This document shows positions 51,261 through 59,440 of a stretch of DNA of 64,000 nucleotides, piece after piece. Each line of letters starts with the position of its first letter. Within the stretch, counting starts at the first letter, position 1. The notes beneath the pieces were generated by a model that did not search any database, was not told where the DNA came from, and worked only from the letters and a program-made list of their open reading frames with translations. The stretch spans positions 62,001 through 126,000 of the forward strand of contig NZ_VTHK01000005.1 in assembly GCF_009765355.1 (NCBI RefSeq), written 5' to 3'. The stretch comes from Amycolatopsis anabasis (GTDB taxonomy: Bacteria > Actinomycetota > Actinomycetes > Mycobacteriales > Pseudonocardiaceae). A program made the translations under genes and the position numbers.

Positions 51261-52908
51261 GCTGGGTGAAGTCGGGTCGCCGGAAATCCCGGGCGTGGAG
51301 CAGTGCGTGCTCGGCGCGGTGCTCGAGCGGCGTGCCCGCGAACATCCGGAGCGGACGTATGCGGTGTTCGCGGACGGAACGCGGTGGAGCTACGCGCGGG
51401 CGTGGGACGCCGCCGAGCGCGCGGCGTGCGGACTGCGCGGGCTCGGGGTGGACCGCGGCGACCGGGTGCTGGTGTGGGCGGGCAACGGGCCGGAACTGCT
51501 CGCCACCTGGTTCGGCAGCAACCTGCTCGGCGCGGTGTTCACCCCGCTCAACACGGCGTACCGGGGATCCCTGCTGCGCCACGCGATCGAGCTGTCCGGC
51601 GCCCGGGTCCTGGTGGCGGAGGCGTCGCTGACCGCGCGCCTGGAACGGGACGGCCTGGGCCGCCTTGAGCACATCGTCGTGCTGGACGAGGGAACCGGGG
51701 CGGCGGCCGTCGCCGAGCTGGCGCACGATCTGCACCTGCTCCTCGGGCCGCGCGTGCACGACAGCGGGCTGCTGGCAGGCGAGGTGCGCGACCGGGCGTG
51801 GCCGCGGGTTCGGCCCTGGGACACCCAGGCGGTGGTGTTCACCTCGGGCACCACGGGGCCGTCGAAGGCGGTGCTCTGTTCCTACGTCCAGCAGTACACC
51901 ACGATCAGCGCGGGTTTCGGGGGACACCTGTCCGCCGAGGACCGGTACCTGGTCAACCTCCCGCTGTTCCACGCCGCGGGCACGCTCGCCTCCTACGCGA
52001 TGCTGCTGGTGGGCGGCTCGATCGCGGTGACCGGACGGTTCGACACGAACGACTTCCTCCGCACCGTGCGGAGGTTCGACGTGACGACCTGCACGCTGCT
52101 CGGGGCCATGGTGAACTTCCTGACCGGGCGGCCACCGTCCACTGAGGACAAAAGGCACCGGCTGCGCACGGTGTGCGTGATCCCGTTGCAGTCCGAGGCG
52201 TTCGAATTCCAGCAGCGGTACGGCGTGCCCACGGTGTACACCGTCTACAACATGACGGAGATCTCGGCCCCGCTGGTCTCGCGGGACAATCCGGACCGGG
52301 CCGGGCTCTGCGGGCGGCCGCGGCCCGGGGTCGAGGTCCGGCTGGTCGACCCGGACGACGTCGAGGTCGCGCCGGGCGAGGTCGGCGAGCTGATCGTCCG
52401 GACGAACCGCCCGTGGTCGATGAGCCACGGCTACCTGGGCATGCCGGAGGCGACCGCCGCGGCGTGGCGGAACGGCTGGTTCCACACCGGCGACTGCTTC
52501 CGGGTCGACGAGGCCGGGGATTTCTCCTTCGTCGATCGGCGCAAGGACGCGATCCGGCGGCGCGGCGAGAACATCTCGTCGTTCGAAGTGGAATGCGCGC
52601 TCGGCGAACACGGCGCGATCCGCGAGGCCGCGGTGGTCGGCGTGCCGAGCGAGCACGGCGAGGAGGAGGTGCTCGCGCTGGTCGAACCGGTGACCGGGGC
52701 GAGCGTCGACGAGGCCGAGCTGATCGAGTTCCTGCGGCCGCGGCTGCCGCATTTCATGATCCCGCGCTACCTCCGCGTGGTCGGGGAACTCCCGCGCACG
52801 CCGACGAACAAGGTGCGCAAGGACGTGCTCCGGGCGCGGGGCCTGGACCCCGGGGCCTGGGACCGGGAAGCCGCCGGAATCACCGTGAAAAGGGACCGGG
52901 TGTCATGA
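51253..52908 (+). CDS. AMP-forming acyl-CoA ligase (CaiC-like)
   Basis: 551 residues of the ANL superfamily. P-loop VVFTSGTTGPSKAV (about 194-207), YNMTE adenylate motif (about 333-337), hinge GDFSFVDRRKDAIRRRGENIS (about 419-439), and catalytic Lys in PTNKVRKDVL near 520. It most resembles the crotonobetaine/carnitine-CoA ligase group, which activates short or substituted acids. It supplies a CoA thioester rather than an ACP thioester, an important clue for the cluster. Overlaps the crotonase gene by 4 bp. Confidence 0.88.
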   Translation: MPELGEVGSPEIPGVEQCVLGAVLERRAREHPERTYAVFADGTRWSYARAWDAAERAACGLRGLGVDRGDRVLVWAGNGPELLATWFGSNLLGAVFTPLNTAYRGSLLRHAIELSGARVLVAEASLTARLERDGLGRLEHIVVLDEGTGAAAVAELAHDLHLLLGPRVHDSGLLAGEVRDRAWPRVRPWDTQAVVFTSGTTGPSKAVLCSYVQQYTTISAGFGGHLSAEDRYLVNLPLFHAAGTLASYAMLLVGGSIAVTGRFDTNDFLRTVRRFDVTTCTLLGAMVNFLTGRPPSTEDKRHRLRTVCVIPLQSEAFEFQQRYGVPTVYTVYNMTEISAPLVSRDNPDRAGLCGRPRPGVEVRLVDPDDVEVAPGEVGELIVRTNRPWSMSHGYLGMPEATAAAWRNGWFHTGDCFRVDEAGDFSFVDRRKDAIRRRGENISSFEVECALGEHGAIREAAVVGVPSEHGEEEVLALVEPVTGASVDEAELIEFLRPRLPHFMIPRYLRVVGELPRTPTNKVRKDVLRARGLDPGAWDREAAGITVKRDRVS

Positions 52909-53708
52909 CGGCGACGCAGACCGCGCCGGTGCTGGTCCGGCGGGCGGGGGACGCGGTGATCCTGGTGCTCAACCGGGAGCCCCGGCTCAACTGCCTCGAC
53001 CGGCCGATGGCCGAAGCCCTGCTGGGCGAGGTGCTCGCCGCCGCGCGCGACCGTTCGGTGCGCGCGATCGCCCTCACCGGGACCGGGCGGGCCTTCTGCG
53101 CCGGGGACGACATCGCGGGCGGGATCGGCTGCCGCCGCGGGGATTTCGGGCAGGCGCCGGTGTGCACGGTCACCGAGATGCACCTGTACCTGCCGATCTG
53201 CGAGGCGTTGCTGACCGCGCCGAAACCGGTGCTCGCCGGGATCAACGGGCTGTGCGCCGGGGCCGGTACGGAGATCGCGTGCGCGGCCGACTACCGCCTC
53301 GCGTCGGCGCGCGCGGGGCTCGGGGCGATGACGTTGCAGGTCGCGTATGCGGCGAACGTCGCCATGCTGGGCCGGGTGGTCGGCCCGGCGCGGGCGACCG
53401 AGCTGTTCCTGACCGGGCGGACGGTCCCCGCCCCGCAGGCGGCCGCGATGGGGCTGGTGGACGAGGTGGTCGAGCACGAATCGTTCGACGACCGGTTCGC
53501 CGGACTCGCCGCCCGGTTCGCGAGCCTGCCGACCGCGGCGGTCGCGTTGTTCAAGGACCTGCGGGAGCGGACCTGGGACCAGCCGGCGGTGTACGCGTTG
53601 CGGCTGCAGGACCGGACGCACCACCGGAACCACGTCGAGGTCGCCGACGGGGACGAGGGCATCCGCGCCTTTCTGAACGGCACTCCGCCGGTGTTCACCG
53701 GCCGGTAG
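52905..53708 (+). CDS. Enoyl-CoA hydratase/isomerase (crotonase) family protein
   Basis: 267 residues. Oxyanion-hole segments AFCAGDDI (about 65) and NGLCAGAGTEIACAADYR (about 108-125), the latter with the Glu aligned to the first catalytic Glu of crotonase. The second catalytic Glu region reads GLGAMTLQVAYAANVAML and has no acidic residue, so isomerase, hydrolase or another crotonase chemistry is as likely as hydration. It overlaps the AMP-ligase (ATGA), which agrees with a CoA-bound substrate. Confidence 0.85.
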   Translation: MTATQTAPVLVRRAGDAVILVLNREPRLNCLDRPMAEALLGEVLAAARDRSVRAIALTGTGRAFCAGDDIAGGIGCRRGDFGQAPVCTVTEMHLYLPICEALLTAPKPVLAGINGLCAGAGTEIACAADYRLASARAGLGAMTLQVAYAANVAMLGRVVGPARATELFLTGRTVPAPQAAAMGLVDEVVEHESFDDRFAGLAARFASLPTAAVALFKDLRERTWDQPAVYALRLQDRTHHRNHVEVADGDEGIRAFLNGTPPVFTGR

Positions 53709-53721
53709 GAAGGGAGCTTTC

Positions 53722-54681
53722 ATGGCTGCGCGGGTGGTCGACATCTGCGGGTTGTGGTACGACCGGGATTGCTGGCGGTACTTCTTCACCGAACTCGACG
53801 CCATCGCGCCGATGTACTTCCGGCGGTTCGCCCGGGTCATCGCGGAGAAGTTCGGGGTGCCGCTGGAGGAGTTCCAGTTCGTCCTGGACCGGCACGGGCC
53901 CCGGGACGTGACCGAACTGCTCGTCTCGGGCGTGCCGGAAGACGGGGATCCGTTGCGGCACCGGGCCGAACTCGCCGTGGCCGGGGTGGGGTACGAGGTC
54001 GTCCACTCGATGGTGGGGCGGTTGCCGGACGGCACGTCGATCAACGACCGGATCGCCGATCTCGCCGACCGGGGTGGCAAGGAGATCCTGGCGTGGGCCG
54101 GAATCGGCCTGGCGGACGTGCCGGAGGCGGTCGCGGAGATCCGGCGGTGCGCGGACGCGGGGATGAAGGGGATCTCGATTTCGCCGTTCGTGCACGGGAT
54201 CTCGCCCAGCGCACCGGAGTGCCGGCCGGTTTTCGACACCGCGGCGGACCTGGGGTTGCCGGTGTGGATCCACAACGGCGGCAACTTCTGCCAGGGGCAG
54301 CCGATGGACCTGAGCTCGTGGCGGGACCTGGATCTCCTGGCCGGTCGGTACCCGGGTCTGGTGCTGATCGCGGGACATTCGGGATGGCCGTGGATCCTGG
54401 AGATGGTGGCGGTCGCGCAGCGGCATCCCGGGGTGTACATCGACATTTCCACGCATCGGCCGCGGCGGATGGCGCGGGCCGGTTCGGGGTTTGAGCCGTT
54501 GTTGCGGTACGGGACGACGACCGTGCGGGACAAGGTGCTGTTCGGCAGCGGCGGGCCGTGGGTGCATTCGGTTTCGCTGGCCGAACTGGTGGGGGAGGTG
54601 GTCGGGCTGGGGCTGGACGGCGAGACGACCGAGGCGTGGCTCGGCGGGAACGCGGTGCGGTTGCTGGGCGTCGATGGGTGA
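53722..54681 (+). CDS. Amidohydrolase-2 family protein with depleted metal site
   Basis: 319 residues with the TIM-barrel amidohydrolase-2 pattern (VWIHNGGNF, LIAGHSGWPWILEMV, YIDIST). The strand-1 HxH motif reads Asp7-Ile-Cys-Gly-Leu-Trp (expected His at 9 and 11), and the strand-8 Asp of FGSDxPW is Gly in FGSGGPW. Only the two middle His ligands remain. Family members are hydrolases, decarboxylases and hydratases needing Zn or Mn. This copy may have changed chemistry or serve as a structural partner. The Shine-Dalgarno is AGGAAGGGAG. Confidence 0.8.
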   Translation: MAARVVDICGLWYDRDCWRYFFTELDAIAPMYFRRFARVIAEKFGVPLEEFQFVLDRHGPRDVTELLVSGVPEDGDPLRHRAELAVAGVGYEVVHSMVGRLPDGTSINDRIADLADRGGKEILAWAGIGLADVPEAVAEIRRCADAGMKGISISPFVHGISPSAPECRPVFDTAADLGLPVWIHNGGNFCQGQPMDLSSWRDLDLLAGRYPGLVLIAGHSGWPWILEMVAVAQRHPGVYIDISTHRPRRMARAGSGFEPLLRYGTTTVRDKVLFGSGGPWVHSVSLAELVGEVVGLGLDGETTEAWLGGNAVRLLGVDG

Positions 54682-55330
54682 GCTCGAGGACTGCGCGCGG
54701 CGCGCGAGGGCGGGCGACCCCTGGGCGTGGGAGTGCCTGCTGCGCGTGGTGCGGGAGCGGGTTTTCCGTTGGTGTGAGCGGAAGCTGGCCGGGCGGCGGC
54801 TCGGCGGTCACACCGTCGACGACGTGGTTCAGGAGATCTGCCTCGGCGTGGTGCAGGCGGTCCGGGACGGCGGCATCGGCGAAGAACCGATCCTGACGGT
54901 GACCGAGCGGATCGCCGAACGGAAGGTCACGGGGTTCTTGTTGCGGGCGGGCAGGGATCGGGCGGTCGTGGTCGGGCAGGTGCCGGAGCGGGCCGATCCC
55001 GGCGCGGGCCCGGAGGAGCTGGCGGTGCGGGCGGAGGAAGGGCGGATGCTGTGGTCGGTGCTGGGGGCGTTGTCCACCCGGCGGCGGCAGATCCTGGTGC
55101 TCCGGGTGGTGCGCGGCCTTTCCGCGATGGAGACCGGGGAACTGCTCGGGTTGACCGCGGGAACCGTGCGCGTGGTCCAGCACCGGGCGTTGTGCCGCGT
55201 GCGGGAGCTGGTGGGGCGGCGCTTCAGGGGGCTGGCGCTGGACCGGTCGTCTGGTGTGCCGTATTCGACGGTGATCCGTAGTAGAAAGCGCGCACTCGGT
55301 AGGACGCCGACTTCTCCGTCGGCAGGGTGA
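54674..55330 (+). CDS. ECF-type sigma factor, ShbA/SigD-like
   Basis: 218 residues. Region 2 spans about 5-70 (WECLLRVVRERVFRWCERKL, VDDVVQEICLGVVQAV) and region 4 about 125-180 (LSTRRRQILVLRVVRGLSAMETGELLGLTAGTVRVVQHRALCRVREL). The VVQHRALCR and DDVVQEICL phrases closely resemble Streptomyces ShbA and mycobacterial SigD. The ATG overlaps the amidohydrolase end by 8 bp, so it is co-expressed with the cluster's + arm. No anti-sigma gene is adjacent. The last 107 bp are antisense to the lipoprotein gene. Confidence 0.82.
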   Translation: MGELEDCARRARAGDPWAWECLLRVVRERVFRWCERKLAGRRLGGHTVDDVVQEICLGVVQAVRDGGIGEEPILTVTERIAERKVTGFLLRAGRDRAVVVGQVPERADPGAGPEELAVRAEEGRMLWSVLGALSTRRRQILVLRVVRGLSAMETGELLGLTAGTVRVVQHRALCRVRELVGRRFRGLALDRSSGVPYSTVIRSRKRALGRTPTSPSAG

Positions 55331-55931
55331 TCAGCCCGGTGGAATTGACGTCCGGGTCCAGGACCGCGGCCGGGCTGAAGTCCGGTGAGCCGGTCGGCCT
55401 GATTTCGAGGAGGTAGCCGTCCTCGTCGGTGGCGTGGTCGGTCCAGGTGAACCGGATTCCGTTGGCGTGCATGACGGTGGCCCGGAAATCGGCCGGGGCC
55501 GCGCCGGGATCGCCGGTGCGGACCGAGGCCTGGTTCGCGGGAGCGGCGGGCAGCCGCTGGGGGCTGGCCCATTCGTGGTCGTTCCGCTGGTCGGTTTCGG
55601 TGAAATCGCCGGGTGGCAGGGTGCGGTCCACCGGGGGCGAGGCGGGGCCGAAGACCGGGCGGGTCCGGTAGTAGAACGGGGTTTCCGGCAGGAGATCGGG
55701 GTGGGTGTAGGTGGTTGTGGCGGGTGGGAGGAAGCGCAGGATCGTGTAGTCGCCCCCGGGCTCGGTGGCGAATTCGACGGTCTGGGTGGCCGTACCGGGC
55801 GGGGGTGGCGTCCAGCTCAGGATTATGTCGGTGGGGGTGCTTAGGGTGGCGGTGAGCCGAGGGGCCGGTTCGGCCGGGGCAGGAGAGCAGGCGGTCAGGA
55901 GGAGGGCGGTGATGAGGATGGTGGGTTTCAC
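55224..55931 (-). CDS. Lipoprotein with fibronectin-III-like domains
   Basis: 235 residues. A short lipoprotein signal MKPTILITALLLTAC with lipidated Cys at 15, then two FnIII-like beta domains (about 25-110: DIILSWTPPPPGTATQTVEFAT; about 140-225: GIRFTWTDHATDEDGYLLEIRP). GTG start. Probably an exported binding protein. Its 3' end overlaps the convergent sigma-factor gene by 107 bp. Placed between the two arms of the cluster; a link to the pathway is not evident. Confidence 0.72.
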   Translation of the reverse strand: MKPTILITALLLTACSPAPAEPAPRLTATLSTPTDIILSWTPPPPGTATQTVEFATEPGGDYTILRFLPPATTTYTHPDLLPETPFYYRTRPVFGPASPPVDRTLPPGDFTETDQRNDHEWASPQRLPAAPANQASVRTGDPGAAPADFRATVMHANGIRFTWTDHATDEDGYLLEIRPTGSPDFSPAAVLDPDVNSTGLITLPTEKSASYRVRAFYYGSPSNTAHQTTGPAPAP

Positions 55932-55987
55932 GGCGGCCTCGTAGGGCGGCCGTCCCGGGGCTGGCCGGGACGGCCGCGGTGCGGGAA

Positions 55988-56584
55988 TCACTTGCGCCAG
56001 AACTTGATGCCGCTCCAGGTGACGGTGACCGGGCCGTTTCCGCTGGCGGTGCGGTACGCGCCGAACTTGTCGTAGAAGTCCCCGCCGGGGCTGGAAACGG
56101 TGTGTTTCAGGGAGCCGTTGATATAGGTGCGGTGGCTGCCGCCGACCTGGTGGACCGTGTTGACCCGGACATTCGTGCCGACCGTCGCGCCGCCGGCGAT
56201 CGTGTCCCCGCCGTGCACAGCGTAGAGGCGGCCGCCGCGTTCGACGGCGAGCATGAAGTACGGGCCCGTGGTCTTGAAGGTCTGTTTGAGACTGATCCGG
56301 GTGCCGCCCATGCTGGTGATGCGGAAATAGCCTTCGAACTGGCGGGTGCCGCCGGAGTAGGTGGCGTAGCGGCGTTCGGCCCGCTGGTCGCCGCTCGCGG
56401 TCGAGCAGGTGAGCTTGAAGGTGAGATCGTCGACCTGGCCGCAGCCGCGTTCCTGGACGCTGAAGGCCGGGGAGTACGGCGTCCAGCCGCCGGGTTCCAC
56501 CTCGGCCCGGGCTGGGGTCGCGGTCGCGAGGGTGGCCGCGACCGCGGTGAGGAAAACAAGGGATCGTCGCCGCCAGGCTGGCAT
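55988..56584 (-). CDS. Secreted protein, ConA-like polysaccharide-lyase fold suspected
   Basis: 198 residues with a clear signal peptide (MPAWRRRSLVFLTAVAATLA, cleavage after ARA near 27). The mature part is beta-rich with RRYATYSGGTRQFEGYFRI, KQTFKTTGPYFMLAVER and DFYDKFGAYRTASGNGPVTVTWSGIKFW, a pattern seen in ConA-like lyases and related glycan-binding proteins. Two cysteines (CGQ, LTC) may form a disulfide. ATG follows GGAGG at 7 bp. Polysaccharide target unknown; family assignment is from pattern only. Confidence 0.68.
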   Translation of the reverse strand: MPAWRRRSLVFLTAVAATLATATPARAEVEPGGWTPYSPAFSVQERGCGQVDDLTFKLTCSTASGDQRAERRYATYSGGTRQFEGYFRITSMGGTRISLKQTFKTTGPYFMLAVERGGRLYAVHGGDTIAGGATVGTNVRVNTVHQVGGSHRTYINGSLKHTVSSPGGDFYDKFGAYRTASGNGPVTVTWSGIKFWRK

Positions 56585-56681
56585 TCCGCAACCTCCGGAG
56601 TGGTTGAGCTGCACGCTGGCGGCCGTGCGATGGATGTTGTGGTGGGCGAGTTTAGGACGGCGGAACGCACGGGGCAAGCCG

Positions 56682-57458
56682 CTAGTTCAGGCGGCGGTCC
56701 GGGATGCCGCCGCCGTCGACTTCGAGGACGGTGCCGGTGACGTAGTCGTTGCCGACCGCGAACAGGACCGCGTCGGCGACTTCCTGTTCCCGGGCCCAGC
56801 GGCCCAGTGGAACGCCGCGGAGCAGGGCGGCCATGCGGCGTTCGTGGGCGGGTTCGCTCGCCAGGCGGGCGCGGAGGGCGTTCCCGTCCACGACTCCCGG
56901 GGCGACGCCGACCACGCGGATGTCGTGGCGGGCCAGTTCCAGCGCCCAGGTGCGGGTGAGCGCGTCCACCCCGGCCTTGGTGGCGGAGTAGGCGGACTGG
57001 CCGAAGGCGCCGTGGCGGACCGCGGACGAGATGGTGACGAGCACGCCGCCCCGATTGGCCTGGACCATCCGGGCGGCGGCGCTTCGGCCGACCAGGAACG
57101 TGCCGGTCAGGCCGAGGCGGAGGGTCCGCTCCCAGGAGTCGGCGGAATGCGTGCGGACGCCGTCCCAGTCGACCTCGACCAGGAGTTCGCCGTGGTTGGT
57201 ACCCGCGCAGTGGACGCAAGCGTCGACCGCGTCCAGGCGGTCGAAGAGCTCGGCGACCGAGTGTTCGTCGGTGACGTCCGCCTGTTCGGGGACCAGTTTG
57301 AGGCCGCGCTCGTCGGCCTTCGCGACGGCTTCGCGGAGGGCGGCCCGGTCGCGGCCGGCGATGGTGGTGTGCCAGCCGCGCTCGGCGAGGGCGAGCGCGG
57401 TGGCGAAACCGATACCCCTGCTGCCGCCGGTGACCAGGGCGGCTCCGGTGCTGGTCAA
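56682..57458 (-). CDS. SDR family oxidoreductase
   Basis: 258 residues. GGSRGIG (about 11-17), CAGTN in place of NNAG (about 84), Ser in TISSAV (about 143) and YSATK (about 156-160) are present, so it should be active. It is the last gene of the cluster's - arm, 9 bp downstream of a KAS III gene. A beta-ketoacyl reductase role after condensation is inferred from position. The three SDR genes of the cluster are distinct from each other. Confidence 0.86.
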   Translation of the reverse strand: MTSTGAALVTGGSRGIGFATALALAERGWHTTIAGRDRAALREAVAKADERGLKLVPEQADVTDEHSVAELFDRLDAVDACVHCAGTNHGELLVEVDWDGVRTHSADSWERTLRLGLTGTFLVGRSAAARMVQANRGGVLVTISSAVRHGAFGQSAYSATKAGVDALTRTWALELARHDIRVVGVAPGVVDGNALRARLASEPAHERRMAALLRGVPLGRWAREQEVADAVLFAVGNDYVTGTVLEVDGGGIPDRRLN

Positions 57459-57467
57459 CGAAACTCC

Positions 57468-58451
57468 CTACTGGTAGCGGAACAACATGGCGCCCCAGCC
57501 GAAACCGCGGCCGATGCCGAGGGCGAGCACGGTGTCGCCGGGGCGGACCGTGCCGCGGTGGACGTGCTCGGACAGGCAGCTGGGGATGCCGACGCTCGAG
57601 GTGTTGCCGCGGTCGGCGAGGTTCATCAGGATCTTGGTCTCCGGCAGCTCCAGGGCCCGCGCGACCGGGTGGATCATGTTGACGTTGCCCTGATGCGGGA
57701 CGTACCAGTCCACATCGGACGAGGTGAGGCCGTTGCGGTCCAGGAGTTCCCGGGCCGCGTCGGTGATGAGCCGGGGGCCCAGATCGCCGACGACCTTGCC
57801 CTTCATCAGCATCTTGTCCTCGTCGTCGATGTCGAAGGCCTGGTAGTGCTCCGAATCCGTGTACAGCACGACGTCGTGGATCCCGGCGTGCTCGTCGGCC
57901 TCCGGGGCCTGCCGCCAGACGGCGGCCGCGGCGCCGCCGCCGAACAGCGCCGAATTGCGGTAGCCGAAGTTCAGGATGGGCTGGGGGTTCTCGGCGCAGA
58001 GGATCAGCGCGGTGCTCGCGCGGCCGCCGCGGATCAGGGAGTTCGCGACGACGCTGGCGTGCAGGAAACCCGCGCACGCGACCGCGGTGATGTCGAAGCA
58101 GAGCGCCTGCCGCGCGCCGAGCAGGCTCTGCACCGGAAGGGACAGGTCCATGTAGTTGTTGCCCAGCATGGTCGGGTTCACCCGGGGCCGGGCGGTGGCG
58201 GTCGTCCCGATGATGAGGTCGATGTCCTCGATGGCCACTTCGGCGGTCTTGCACGCCATCAGCGCGGCTTCCCGGGCCATCTCGGCGTGCCGTTCGAAGC
58301 GGGTGTCCGGCCAGTGGCGGGTGCGGACACCGGTGTGCCGCCGGATCCAGGCGTCGTCGATGTCTACTTCGGACAGGGCTTCGAAGAAGGAGTTCGGGAT
58401 CGGGGTGCCGGGGAAGTAGTGGCCCACACCGGCGAGAACGGGAATAGTCAC
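57468..58451 (-). CDS. KAS III (FabH-like) condensing enzyme 2
   Basis: 327 residues. Catalytic Cys in DITAVACAGFLHA (about 115), His in YVPHQGNVNMI (about 253) and Asn in DRGNTSSVGIP (about 284) are intact. It has the DAWIRRHTGVRTRHW segment characteristic of FabH-like enzymes and is not a close paralogue of the other two KAS III here. GTG 58451 is chosen because AAAGGAAA precedes it; an ATG at 58466 overlapping the upstream stop (ATGA) has no Shine-Dalgarno but remains possible. Confidence 0.86.
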   Translation of the reverse strand: MTIPVLAGVGHYFPGTPIPNSFFEALSEVDIDDAWIRRHTGVRTRHWPDTRFERHAEMAREAALMACKTAEVAIEDIDLIIGTTATARPRVNPTMLGNNYMDLSLPVQSLLGARQALCFDITAVACAGFLHASVVANSLIRGGRASTALILCAENPQPILNFGYRNSALFGGGAAAAVWRQAPEADEHAGIHDVVLYTDSEHYQAFDIDDEDKMLMKGKVVGDLGPRLITDAARELLDRNGLTSSDVDWYVPHQGNVNMIHPVARALELPETKILMNLADRGNTSSVGIPSCLSEHVHRGTVRPGDTVLALGIGRGFGWGAMLFRYQ

Positions 58452-58462
58452 ACGGTTTCCTT

Positions 58463-59428
58463 TCATAGACGGAAAAGCAGGCCACCGAAGAACCAGCCCG
58501 CGCCCGCGGCCGGGGCGAGGACGAGCTGACCGGTGCGCAGCTCCCCGCTGTCCAGGTACTCCGAAACGGTGGTGGGGATGGTCGGGCTCGAGGTGTTCGC
58601 GCGGTCGAAGAAGTTGGTCACCAGCTGGTCGTCGCGGATCCGCAGTTCCTCGGCGATCGCGCCGAGGATCGGTTTCGAACCCGGATGCGGGACCACGCGG
58701 TCGATGTCGTCGATGGCCAGGCCGTTCCGCTCGAGCAGGGCGCGGGCCGCGCGGACCGTGGTGCCGATCGCGACCTCCACGATCCGCTTCTCCGTTTTGA
58801 TCCACAGCTGGGGTTTGCTGGTGACGCACACGTTCGCCAGATCCCCGGCGCTGAACAGCACCGAATCGATCAGTCCCGCGTCCGGGGCCGGGGCGCCGAG
58901 TTCGAGCACCGCCGCGCCCGCCGCGTCCCCCATCACCAGTTCCGCGCGGCCGCCCGGGTAGACCCGGCGGGCGAACTGGTCCGAGCACACCACGAGCGCC
59001 CGGTGCCAGCCCGGGGTGGTGGTCAGCAGGGACGCCGCGACCTGGGTGCCGTGCACGAAACCGCTGCACGCGCCGCCGATGTCGAACGCCAGGGCGCGCC
59101 GGGCGCCCAGCCGGTCCCCGAGTTGCGGGCCCAGTTCCGGGACGTACTCCCGATCCGTCCAGTTCGACAGCACGACCAGGTCCAGTTCCGCGGCGTCGAC
59201 GCGGGCGCGGCGCAACGCGGCCAGCCCGGCCTGTTCGGCCATGTAGAGGATGCTCTCGTCCTCCCGCGCGACATGCCTCGACCGGACGCCGACGTCGCCG
59301 ACGACCGCCTGGTCGACGTCATTGCCGCCCGGGGTGGCCTCCGCCACCGGGGTGGGCACCAGCTTCTCCGGGTAGTAGTGGCCGAACCCGGCGAACCGCA
59401 GTCCGGCGCCACGCCAAATGCCCGTCAT
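58463..59428 (-). CDS. KAS III (FabH-like) condensing enzyme 3
   Basis: 321 residues. Catalytic Cys in DIGGACSGFVHG (about 116), His in VVPHPGSKPIL (about 247) and Asn in RANTSSPTIP (about 279). It shares LSNWTDR, the Arg-Arg-Val-Tyr/Arg-Pro-Gly region and overall length with the KAS III at 46708, so the two look like a duplicated pair now at opposite ends of the cluster. It lies 12 bp after the CoA-transferase gene. Substrate unknown. Confidence 0.86.
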   Translation of the reverse strand: MTGIWRGAGLRFAGFGHYYPEKLVPTPVAEATPGGNDVDQAVVGDVGVRSRHVAREDESILYMAEQAGLAALRRARVDAAELDLVVLSNWTDREYVPELGPQLGDRLGARRALAFDIGGACSGFVHGTQVAASLLTTTPGWHRALVVCSDQFARRVYPGGRAELVMGDAAGAAVLELGAPAPDAGLIDSVLFSAGDLANVCVTSKPQLWIKTEKRIVEVAIGTTVRAARALLERNGLAIDDIDRVVPHPGSKPILGAIAEELRIRDDQLVTNFFDRANTSSPTIPTTVSEYLDSGELRTGQLVLAPAAGAGWFFGGLLFRL

Positions 59429-59440
59429 GAATTCCCTTCC

